From Candidatus Finniella inopinata (GTDB lineage Bacteria > Pseudomonadota > Alphaproteobacteria > Paracaedibacterales > CAITNM01), in NCBI GenBank assembly GCA_945903885.1, contig CAMDPB010000065.1:1-6440 (forward strand): DNA of 6,440 bases, in the 5' to 3' direction. This document shows, piece after piece, positions 1-5,949 of this stretch; within the stretch, counting starts at the first letter, position 1, and every line of letters starts with the position of its first letter. The position numbers and the translations under genes are program-made. The notes beneath the pieces are model-generated. The model saw nothing but the letters and a program-made list of their open reading frames with translations. It was not told the DNA's origin and did no database searches.

Positions 1-1287
1 CGCACAGATGTTCATCATGAAGAAGAAGAAGAAGAAGCTGAAAGAGAAAGCAGCGATGAAAATGAAAAACGTGATTTTCAATCGACGTTCTCAAATCCCG
101 GCACAGATGTTAGTGATGAAATACAAAGCGCTTTAGGTAAACTTTTTGATTTTCCCGAAGAAGAAGATGAACAAACCCCCGAAACATTGGAAAAATTCTT
201 AAGAAAATTATTGAGAAAAGGACAGAAGAATTGCTTCGATGCGTTAGTATCTAACGGGCTTGTAGGCAGTTTGCTAGATGAATATGATGGAGGTAACCCT
301 TTGAATTTCACATCACTTTTAACCTTGTGCGCTTATGCAGATATACCTGAAATAAGAACTGATTTTTCTCGTTTAACTTTGCTCACTGGTCAAAACATAC
401 CTGAACATGAAAGGAAAGCAGAAACTGATTTTTCTCGTTTAACTTTGCTCACTGAGCAAAACATACCTGGAATAGAACAAGATAAAGGTCATGTACGCTC
501 AAGCCCTGGGGCAAAATCACATCATCACCATGCGAAGAAGCCCTTAGCATTAACAGCTGCCCAAGAAAAAGTAATTTCTGTATTGGCTGAATATTATGAG
601 ATACAGCTTAACATTATCATGGAAAAATTTTCAATTGAGCAACTAACGCAACCTATTGATAAGCTTCAAGTTGAAGTAACTGAGTTTAAAGATGCTTTTG
701 ATACGTTTAATAAAATTAATATTGAACTGGTTTCACAAGAAATTACGGATTCAATAATGCGTGATTGTTTTGATCATCAAACAGCGAAGCAGTTCATTAA
801 TTTTGTAAACATGATTAAATCAGTTAACGGGATACATAGTCATAATAGAATAGAGCTTATTGAAAAATTATCTGCCGCTGTTTTAATTAAACCAGAAATT
901 TTGGATAATCGTATCTTAATGGATAAAGTAATAGACTGGCTATATGGAGCTAAGATTGATGCAGAAGACAGTTTATTCGCTGCTGAATGTGGATTTCTAC
1001 CAAATAAAGAAAGCTTTCATAAAGAATCTGAGCATTCTTGGGGGGATATTGCGCAACAACATGAAGACCGACAACGTGAAAAGCTACGATTAAAACGCCA
1101 ACAAAAATATGACGATTTAGATATTGATATTATTAATATGTCTTTAGGATTAACAGATGACGAATTTAGAAATTGCTACTGGGAATCCTTTGAGGAGACG
1201 AAAGACGAATTAGGCTATTACCCATTACTCAACACTGACAGGCTTAAAAGATCAATACGGAACATTTTAAGTTCTAAAATTAGGTAA
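1..1287 (+). CDS. Hypothetical acidic, repeat-containing protein (5' end outside the window)
   Basis: The frame is open from base 1 to TAA at 1285-1287, followed at once by a second TAA, so 428 residues of a longer protein are visible. A TTG at 187 could act as a start, but the frame stays open and protein-like upstream, so I treat the gene as truncated by the window edge. Visible residues 7-16 hold six consecutive Glu and more acidic residues, and a second acidic patch lies near 54-61. Residues 120-163 are two nearly identical 22-residue units (TDFSRLTLLT.QNIP core), with a degenerate third unit just before them. A natural four-His run is at 174-177. From about residue 190 the sequence is charged and apparently helical, with a strongly basic/acidic stretch near 345-370. 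No transmembrane segment or enzyme motif is seen. I do not recognise the family. An effector or structural role is possible but unsupported. Confidence 0.85.
   Translation, partial: RTDVHHEEEEEEAERESSDENEKRDFQSTFSNPGTDVSDEIQSALGKLFDFPEEEDEQTPETLEKFLRKLLRKGQKNCFDALVSNGLVGSLLDEYDGGNPLNFTSLLTLCAYADIPEIRTDFSRLTLLTGQNIPEHERKAETDFSRLTLLTEQNIPGIEQDKGHVRSSPGAKSHHHHAKKPLALTAAQEKVISVLAEYYEIQLNIIMEKFSIEQLTQPIDKLQVEVTEFKDAFDTFNKINIELVSQEITDSIMRDCFDHQTAKQFINFVNMIKSVNGIHSHNRIELIEKLSAAVLIKPEILDNRILMDKVIDWLYGAKIDAEDSLFAAECGFLPNKESFHKESEHSWGDIAQQHEDRQREKLRLKRQQKYDDLDIDIINMSLGLTDDEFRNCYWESFEETKDELGYYPLLNTDRLKRSIRNILSSKIR
19..36 (+). repeat. (GAA)6 trinucleotide run coding poly-Glu
   Basis: Six consecutive GAA codons encode six Glu residues in the acidic N-terminal part of the visible protein. 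Being a multiple of three, slippage here would change the length of the acidic tract without shifting the frame. A shorter GAA-rich patch recurs near 157-171. Confidence 0.6.
316..469 (+). repeat. In-frame tandem repeat, 66-bp period, two near-identical copies plus one degenerate
   Basis: Bases 357-403 and 423-469 are identical over 47 positions except for two adjacent bases (389-390 against 455-456), at an offset of exactly 66 bases, or 22 codons. The encoded units both read TDFSRLTLLT-x-QNIP. Upstream, 316-351 aligns without gaps to 370-405 with 25 of 36 matching bases (LLTLCAYADIPE against RLTLLTGQNIPE), which looks like an older copy at an 18-codon offset. The near identity of the two last copies at DNA level indicates a recent duplication within the gene. 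The period is not that of ankyrin, TPR or Sel1 repeats. Confidence 0.85.
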
Positions 1288-1539
1288 TAAATCTAACTAT
1301 AGCCTTTTGATAACACAAGCGTAACACAAGTGGCATCAACAATTTAGCGCGATTTGTTATCAGGTAAGCTACCTGTAAACACCTTTTTTAACAAAATCCA
1401 CGGGGAAAAATCCCTGTGGATTTATAGAAAAAGCTTTGCGCTTCTACTATAAAAACTTTAGGCTAATCGCAATTTTTTTTGGATGGGCTTTTTTAAGTTT
1501 TGCATAAACTAGCGATACTGGTCTTAAAACATCATATGA
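1288..1539. other. AT-rich intergenic spacer before the terminase gene
   Basis: No credible coding frame is seen on either strand in these 252 bases. The spacer holds the strong hairpin at 1394-1423 and, directly abutting it, a weaker imperfect one (arms about 1423-1434 and 1440-1451, 10 of 12 pairing). T-rich runs follow at 1472-1479 and 1489-1494. No convincing -35/-10 pair for the terminase gene could be picked out, and there is no clear ribosome binding site in front of 1540. Confidence 0.5.
1394..1423. terminator. Strong hairpin, terminator-like
   Basis: The arms 1394-1405 and 1412-1423 pair over 12 positions, with one G-U wobble when read on the plus strand, around a 6-base AT-rich loop. 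Only three or four U residues follow on either strand, so it is not an ideal intrinsic terminator. It lies 107 bases after the stop of the upstream gene and 117 bases before the terminase start, a plausible place to separate the two. It could instead be a repeated palindromic element. Confidence 0.45.
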
Positions 1540-2799
1540 ATGAAGTTATGCAAAAAGTGCAAACAAGAATATCAAGAAGATGTCGAAGAAGCTATTCCCA
1601 ACAACTGGGAACAACTAGCTCGACCAGAACAACTAGAACCAACCAACAGACCATGGGATACCTGGCTAATCTTGGCAGGTCGCGGCTTTGGCAAAACCAG
1701 AACAGGCGCCGAAACCGTGTGGAACTGGATTCAAACCAACCGCTACAAGCGCATTGCCTTTGTGGGCCAAACCATTATTGAAGCCCGTCAAGTAATGGTT
1801 GAAGGGGAAAGTGGATTGCTAAGCATTGTTCCTGCAAATGCAATCAAAAAATATAGCAAAAGTGACGGCGTAATTGAATTTAGCAATGGAGCAAAAGTAC
1901 AAGTTTTTGGTGCCGATCGCTATGAACGATTACGCGGTCCACAGTTTGATGCCGCTTGGGTAGATGAGTTAGCAAAATTCAAGAAAACAGAACAGTTTTG
2001 GGAACAGCTGGGCCTTTGTTTACGCTTAGGGTCGCACCCCAAGTGCATTATCACAACAACCCCTCGAAGAAATCCGGTACTCACCCAACTAATAAATGAT
2101 CCTGACTGTGTGGTGACCCGTGGTTCAACCTTGGATAATGCAGCCAATTTAGCACCTGGATTTTTGAAAAATTTGAATAAGCAATTTGCCGGCACCCGAT
2201 TAGAAGCCCAAGAAATTTATGCTCAAATGATAGATGAAACATCAGGGGCATTGTGGACACCCGAAAAAATTGTTTACGAGCGTCCACCAAATGAAGACTG
2301 GCGGCGTATTATAGTAGCGGTTGATCCAGCCGTGACTGATTATGACACAAGCGATGAAACCGGCATTGTAGTGATAGGTTTCAATGCCAATCAACAGGCA
2401 TATGTGTTGGAAGATGCAACTTATAAAGCCACCCCATCGGAATGGGTGAAAAAGGTGGTGATGTTGTACCATCAATACCAGGCTGACCGGGTGGTAGCCG
2501 AAGTTAACAAAGGCGGAGACATGGTGAAAGATTTGCTAATGGCCTGTGATCCCCACATAAGTTATAAAGGTGTGCGCGCAACCCGAGGCAAAGCGATTCG
2601 GGCCGAACCAATTGTAAGCCTATACGAACAAGGAAAAGTGAAGCATATTCAGCCGTTTAAGGCCCTTGAAACGCAATTGTGTTCTTGGGTTCCAGAGGTT
2701 ACAGCAAAATCCCCCGACCGTTTGGATGCCTTGGTGTGGGGACTGACTGATTTGTTTTTATCTGGAGAAGCTACCCACCAGTATAAGGTTTGGGTGTAG
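1540..2799 (+). CDS. Phage/GTA-type terminase large subunit
   Basis: A 419-residue DNA-packaging motor protein: an N-terminal ATPase drives DNA into a procapsid and a C-terminal RNase H-like nuclease cuts the concatemer. Visible motifs are the Walker A loop AGRGFGKT (46-53), Walker B ending in D142-E143 within AAWVDE, the coupling motif TTTP (172-175), and nuclease acidic residues D262 (VAVDPA), E321 (VVAEVNKGGD) and D396 (DRLDALVWG). The W..LARPEQL stretch before Walker A (23-32) is typical of the HK97/GTA-like family. The length is about normal and nothing is broken. ATG 1540 is the only reasonable start because an in-frame TGA lies immediately before it; no good ribosome binding site is visible. 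The first residues contain CKKC, which I do not recall from this family. No small terminase, portal or capsid gene is present. The gene is visibly richer in G+C than its neighbours, which suggests transfer. Confidence 0.95.
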   Translation: MKLCKKCKQEYQEDVEEAIPNNWEQLARPEQLEPTNRPWDTWLILAGRGFGKTRTGAETVWNWIQTNRYKRIAFVGQTIIEARQVMVEGESGLLSIVPANAIKKYSKSDGVIEFSNGAKVQVFGADRYERLRGPQFDAAWVDELAKFKKTEQFWEQLGLCLRLGSHPKCIITTTPRRNPVLTQLINDPDCVVTRGSTLDNAANLAPGFLKNLNKQFAGTRLEAQEIYAQMIDETSGALWTPEKIVYERPPNEDWRRIIVAVDPAVTDYDTSDETGIVVIGFNANQQAYVLEDATYKATPSEWVKKVVMLYHQYQADRVVAEVNKGGDMVKDLLMACDPHISYKGVRATRGKAIRAEPIVSLYEQGKVKHIQPFKALETQLCSWVPEVTAKSPDRLDALVWGLTDLFLSGEATHQYKVWV

Positions 2800-2879
2800 G
2801 AAAGGCTGAATAAGTTTCTCATCCCTCTACAAAAAAAGACGCTGGATTTGCAACGCTTAGATCACTAAATTCTAATTTT

Positions 2880-2952
2880 TTATTTATTGTTAACATAATG
2901 TGTTTTAATATTAAGTTATATGTAACAAATAAAATTGATACGGGCGCTTTGT
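2880..2952 (+). promoter_or_regulatory. AT-rich upstream region, possible promoter for the first paralog
   Basis: The stretch before the gene starting at 2953 is very AT-rich. It contains -35-like hexamers (TTGTTA at 2887, TTAACA at 2890) and several -10-like hexamers (TATTAA at 2909, TTATAT at 2916). TTGTTA with TATTAA gives a 16-base spacer but is a weak match. The 153-base gap after the terminase stop makes an independent promoter plausible. No terminator hairpin was found in the gap. Confidence 0.25.
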
Positions 2953-3678
2953 ATGAAAGATCATTTCAAATTATTCAGCTGGTTGCTATTCATAGCTAGT
3001 GCCACAAGCAGCTTCGCCGCAAGCGTTCATATTCAAGAAGATGATGCTTACCCACGTGATCCACATGCTATTGCTGCTCGTACCGATCAGCATCACCGAG
3101 TTGCTCCAGCTCCATGTAAATACAGCAATAGTGTTTATAGGGTCGATCTACAAAGTTTAATTAACACCTATCAATTTAATGAAGACCCAGCGCAATGCTT
3201 TTTAAACATTAGGGATAATGAGTACAGTCCTTTTGTTGATGAAACCTTGGCTGATAAAAGCTCAGAAGCATTTCAGCACAGGGTAAAGTGTTGTTTAAAC
3301 GAGTCTTTATCTGCGTTCATACCAGCAAAGAATAAAGCAGAGATAGTACGCGCATTCCATAAATTGCTTAAAAATCGACACGCTTTACTAAACTTTGTTC
3401 TGCCACTAGCAGCTGGAAATGTTGAATATTCTGCTGAATTCTCTCCTTATTTTCAAAGCGCCAGTTCTGTGCAGGAAACATTTACGTATTCCTTAACGAA
3501 TATGGTCGATAACTCGCTAGAAACAAAATTGTCGCAAGATTTGAAAGATCAATTTTCTACATTTAAAGCATGGGATGTTATTTTATCAGCATTTAGTGCA
3601 CATAATGATACCCTGAGTCCCTTTGGACAAAATTCTTTTAGCTACGATACACCTGATTCTTGCTGTTCCTTGATGTAG
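2953..3678 (+). CDS. Secreted protein with C-terminal CCaaX-like ending (paralog A)
   Basis: A 241-residue protein of unknown family. I chose ATG 2953 over the in-frame TTG at 2935 because it gives a clean Sec-type signal peptide: basic K2/K6, hydrophobic core W10-A17, and cleavage likely after S-F-A22. Residues 60-217 align with the protein at 3882-4631: Y.FN...A.CFL.IR (73-87), F..DE.L (94-99), LL..R..LLN (138-147), SAEF (160-163) against TSEF in the other copy, and AW..I..AFS (206-215). The C-terminus is CCSLM (237-241), a CaaX-type tetrapeptide preceded by a second Cys, as in some prenylated and palmitoylated eukaryotic GTPases. No hydrophobic C-terminal anchor is present. The last two codons and the stop lie in sequence also found next to dedA. 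An effector role in a eukaryotic host is inference; the protein could equally stay periplasmic. Confidence 0.85.
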   Translation: MKDHFKLFSWLLFIASATSSFAASVHIQEDDAYPRDPHAIAARTDQHHRVAPAPCKYSNSVYRVDLQSLINTYQFNEDPAQCFLNIRDNEYSPFVDETLADKSSEAFQHRVKCCLNESLSAFIPAKNKAEIVRAFHKLLKNRHALLNFVLPLAAGNVEYSAEFSPYFQSASSVQETFTYSLTNMVDNSLETKLSQDLKDQFSTFKAWDVILSAFSAHNDTLSPFGQNSFSYDTPDSCCSLM

Positions 3679-3679
3679 T

Positions 3680-3783
3680 TTAAGAACGCTTTTGCACTTT
3701 TTCCAATGCCAGCTGGCAATAGCAATTATAGCTGCCATGCCAATCCCTACATGAAGTAATGTTTTGAGTGATGAATGTTTTCA
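3680..3783 (-). pseudogene. Decayed 3' fragment of a dedA-family gene
   Basis: The minus strand here is homologous to the last ~35 codons of the dedA gene at the window's right end (5950-6053). Read with frame corrections it gives KHYFM, then LGIGMAAIIAIASWHWKKCK, then RS-stop, against KHYCM, LGLGVAAIIAVVYWCWKKFK and KYS-stop in the intact gene. Two single-base deletions break the frame (near 3749-3750 and 3688-3690), so it cannot encode the DedA tail. DNA similarity continues past the stop through 3670-3679, which matches 5939-5949, and weakly upstream to about 3811. It fills most of the gap between the two paralogs. Substitutions are largely conservative, which suggests divergence under protein-level constraint before decay. 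It is most likely a leftover of a segmental duplication that carried a gene together with the adjacent dedA end. Confidence 0.8.
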
Positions 3784-3881
3784 CGGATTAATGGATTACA
3801 AGATCCATTTCCATTCACTTGCTATTAATAGATGGTCGGCTAAGCTTAAAGATGAATGAATTTATAAGTTATCTAGGCGAT

Positions 3882-4631
3882 ATGAAATATTATTGCATCT
3901 TATTACAAATTTTCCTGTTAATAGCTGGAATAAAAAATATATGGGCAGCCACTGATGATGAAAGAAATTTTGAAAAAGATTATGCTCGCTTAGGCTTGCG
4001 TACTAATTCACTTTCTAGTTGTTCTACTAACTCTGACACAGCATTTTTGGAGTGTACTTTTCCTTATAAAAGACGTTCTACTTCTTTTTCGGACTACTCT
4101 GTTGGCTCTGATACGATGTACTCAACAGATGTTATTTATGTGAATCGAGAAACTCTCACACAATATGGTTTTAATAACGAATCAGCAGACTGTTTCTTAA
4201 CAATAAGAGGAGCTTGGATAAATTTTGAAATTGATGAGCCTTTAAAAAAAACAGAAAAACTGCGTAAACATGCGGTCAAATTTTTAAATACTACGGAATT
4301 TTTTCCAGAAGGTTATGCAATAGAATTAAGATATAGCTTGGTATTAGCATTGCAGGTATTGCTTCAGAAAAGATATACATTGCTTAATTATTGTATGAAA
4401 ATCGCGCGTGGACAAACGGTTGTAACAAGTGAATTCTTTCTCGATTTTTCCGATCAATATTCGATCACTCAACAATTTCCTAAATCTTTAGCGAATCTTC
4501 TTGGCAAAGACACCGCAAACAAAATGCCTGCTGTATTAAAAAATCATCTTTCTAGTAGTCTTGCCTGGGTATCTATTGTGGCTGCTTTCAGTTCTTACCC
4601 TGACAAAGGAAGATGCTGCATTATTTTGTAA
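3882..4631 (+). CDS. Secreted protein with C-terminal CCaaX-like ending (paralog B)
   Basis: A 249-residue protein of unknown family, paralogous to the one at 2953-3678. Possible starts are TTG 3819, ATG 3852 and ATG 3882. I prefer 3882: it gives a compact signal peptide (K2, hydrophobic I6-I17, cleavage likely after I-W-A22) and has AGG four bases upstream. Starting at 3852 would only lengthen the signal peptide by ten residues. Features shared with paralog A include Y.FN...A.CFL.IR (C104), F..DE.L, LL..R..LLN (160-169), SEF and AW..I..AFS (from 228). The N-terminal ~70 mature residues are Ser/Thr-rich and do not align. The end is CCIIL (245-249), which reads as a geranylgeranylation-type CaaX box (X = Leu) with an adjacent Cys. 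Base composition is AT-rich. The gene probably follows its own signals, because a dedA remnant separates it from paralog A. Confidence 0.85.
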   Translation: MKYYCILLQIFLLIAGIKNIWAATDDERNFEKDYARLGLRTNSLSSCSTNSDTAFLECTFPYKRRSTSFSDYSVGSDTMYSTDVIYVNRETLTQYGFNNESADCFLTIRGAWINFEIDEPLKKTEKLRKHAVKFLNTTEFFPEGYAIELRYSLVLALQVLLQKRYTLLNYCMKIARGQTVVTSEFFLDFSDQYSITQQFPKSLANLLGKDTANKMPAVLKNHLSSSLAWVSIVAAFSSYPDKGRCCIIL

Positions 4632-4721
4632 TAAATATAATCTAAAGATGGAGTTCTTAGAATTTTATTAATATTTCATGGCTATATTTTAGATAATCAA
4701 ATTTATATTGAGCTATAGAAC

Positions 4722-5942
4722 ATGAGAATGCGTAAGGTAATATACTTAGCTTTAGGACTAGGGATTCTGCAAAGTGTTTGCGAAGGAGCTGATTATTCAA
4801 TGAGCTACCAAAGTATGCTTATTGATGAATATCTGAAAAAGCCTCCTGTAATGGGATGTGAAGGAGAAGCTACCGATCCTAAATACGCCGATGAAAGTCT
4901 TGGTGATGCATCTGATTGCGGTAATGTTATAACGCTGTTAAAAGATTGTTCCATTCCGGTACCTACCCAAAAATCTGTTAGAGAAGTGATTGCATGGAAA
5001 CTATCTGACATGATTCTTGATAGGAATGCTAAATACCTAATCAGTACGGCATTTGTAAGGTTCTATGCTAATCGTCACAGGGAAACTGTGTATATTGAAC
5101 AAGAGGATTTGACTCCCGTAAGCTGCGAAAAATTGCGTCGTTCGGTTAGCACTGGTGAGGCGCAACTTGAGAGGATTATTGCAGACTGTAGCGCTGATCA
5201 ACCCCTTGAATACAAACATTATGTGTATATGAAGTTATCTCTCATGAGATTTCTTAGGGATGTTAGCTTTGGGGTTAGCGGGATAACTAATAGTGACTGG
5301 TATGAAGCTAATGTTGGCCTGTCTCGGTTATGTCACCCCAAAATTGTACATGAGATCATGACATGGACTACCCGTAACCTTATAGGAGAATGGGCAAACT
5401 TGTTTTGTGGGGCGTCTTCTTGTGAAATATTAAAAGCGTTATCTAGCACTGATCTAAACCCTACCGCCGCCCCCACTTTCGTTGCAGCTGGGAATATTAC
5501 AGAAAGAGAACAGCACCTGCGATTTTTTAATAAGCTAAAGATCCCCCATGGCGAACATACCAACCCAAAATTTGGGATGGCAAATTGCGTTTTTGTAGAA
5601 GCACTGTGGACAATGTTTTCAAAGAAAGACATGTACTTAGATGCGATACGAAGAGTTCTCGGCGATGATCATGCAGATAGTGATCCAGTTTTTTTGGATT
5701 TGGCATTTGGCCGTAGACCTTCTAGAGATCATATTCAAAGAAATGTTGGCGGAGCATTATGGAAAATAATTTTGCATGAGTATGATCAAATATGGACAGC
5801 TTTAAATAAAGCTAGAGTAGAACAGCCCTGGAGAAGAAATATGTATCTTCCACAAAATGGCGAATATTGTACTGTAGCAAATACTTTAGGGGAATCGGAC
5901 ACCTGGAACCGTGCAGTTCAAGCATACCGGGAGTTGACTTGA
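4722..5942 (+). CDS. Cys-rich putative secreted protein, unknown family
   Basis: A 406-residue protein with a likely Sec signal peptide: R2/R4/K5, hydrophobic Y8-L16, and cleavage near C-E-G-A23. ATG 4722 is used; ATG 4728 is an alternative. A weak GAG lies about nine bases upstream. After cleavage about ten Cys remain (for example in MGCEG, SDCGN, KDCS, VSCEK, ADCS, RLCHP, LFCGASSC, ANCVF, EYCTV). An even number spread over the chain fits disulfides formed in the periplasm or outside. The Cys at 20 is not in a good lipobox (QSVC), so I do not call a lipoprotein. No transmembrane helix or catalytic motif is evident. It does not end in a CaaX box (last residues YRELT). It follows paralog B by 90 AT-rich bases with TATAAT at 4636, but no matching -35 was found. 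It converges on dedA with a 7-nt gap. The function is unknown. Confidence 0.85.
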   Translation: MRMRKVIYLALGLGILQSVCEGADYSMSYQSMLIDEYLKKPPVMGCEGEATDPKYADESLGDASDCGNVITLLKDCSIPVPTQKSVREVIAWKLSDMILDRNAKYLISTAFVRFYANRHRETVYIEQEDLTPVSCEKLRRSVSTGEAQLERIIADCSADQPLEYKHYVYMKLSLMRFLRDVSFGVSGITNSDWYEANVGLSRLCHPKIVHEIMTWTTRNLIGEWANLFCGASSCEILKALSSTDLNPTAAPTFVAAGNITEREQHLRFFNKLKIPHGEHTNPKFGMANCVFVEALWTMFSKKDMYLDAIRRVLGDDHADSDPVFLDLAFGRRPSRDHIQRNVGGALWKIILHEYDQIWTALNKARVEQPWRRNMYLPQNGEYCTVANTLGESDTWNRAVQAYRELT

Positions 5943-5949
5943 TGTAGTT

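Noticed and set aside
523..531. Four-His run as a sign of an engineered tag
   Set aside because: It is internal, short, and encoded with mixed codons within ordinary sequence, so there is no reason to call it artificial.
1189..1210. E-block-like EETKDE near the C-terminus of the upstream hypothetical protein, as in Dot/Icm effectors
   Set aside because: It is further from the C-terminus than the usual window for such signals, and the motif is common in charged helices.
1500..1781. Open frame of 93 codons overlapping the terminase start
   Set aside because: It begins at a TTG, is rich in Arg/Gln/Thr of an unnatural kind, and lies out of frame over the well-supported terminase gene, so it is a shadow.
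1920..2475. Minus-strand open frames inside the terminase gene
   Set aside because: They are antisense to conserved ATPase and nuclease motifs, and their translations have no protein-like pattern.
2822..2870. Terminator after the terminase gene
   Set aside because: The repeated ACGCT motifs there are in direct, not inverted, orientation, and no stable stem forms.
4600..4641. Promoter for the Cys-rich gene using TATAAT at 4636
   Set aside because: The only TTGACA-like hexamer (4600) is about 30 bases away, far outside the 16-18 base spacer.
4773..4787. Possible lipobox Cys (Cys20) in the Cys-rich protein
   Set aside because: The residues before the Cys read QSV, not the L-[AST]-[GA] pattern, and a signal peptidase I site lies just after it.
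5782..5820. Zinc-protease-like HE motif in the Cys-rich protein (LHEYDQ)
   Set aside because: The second His of HExxH is absent.
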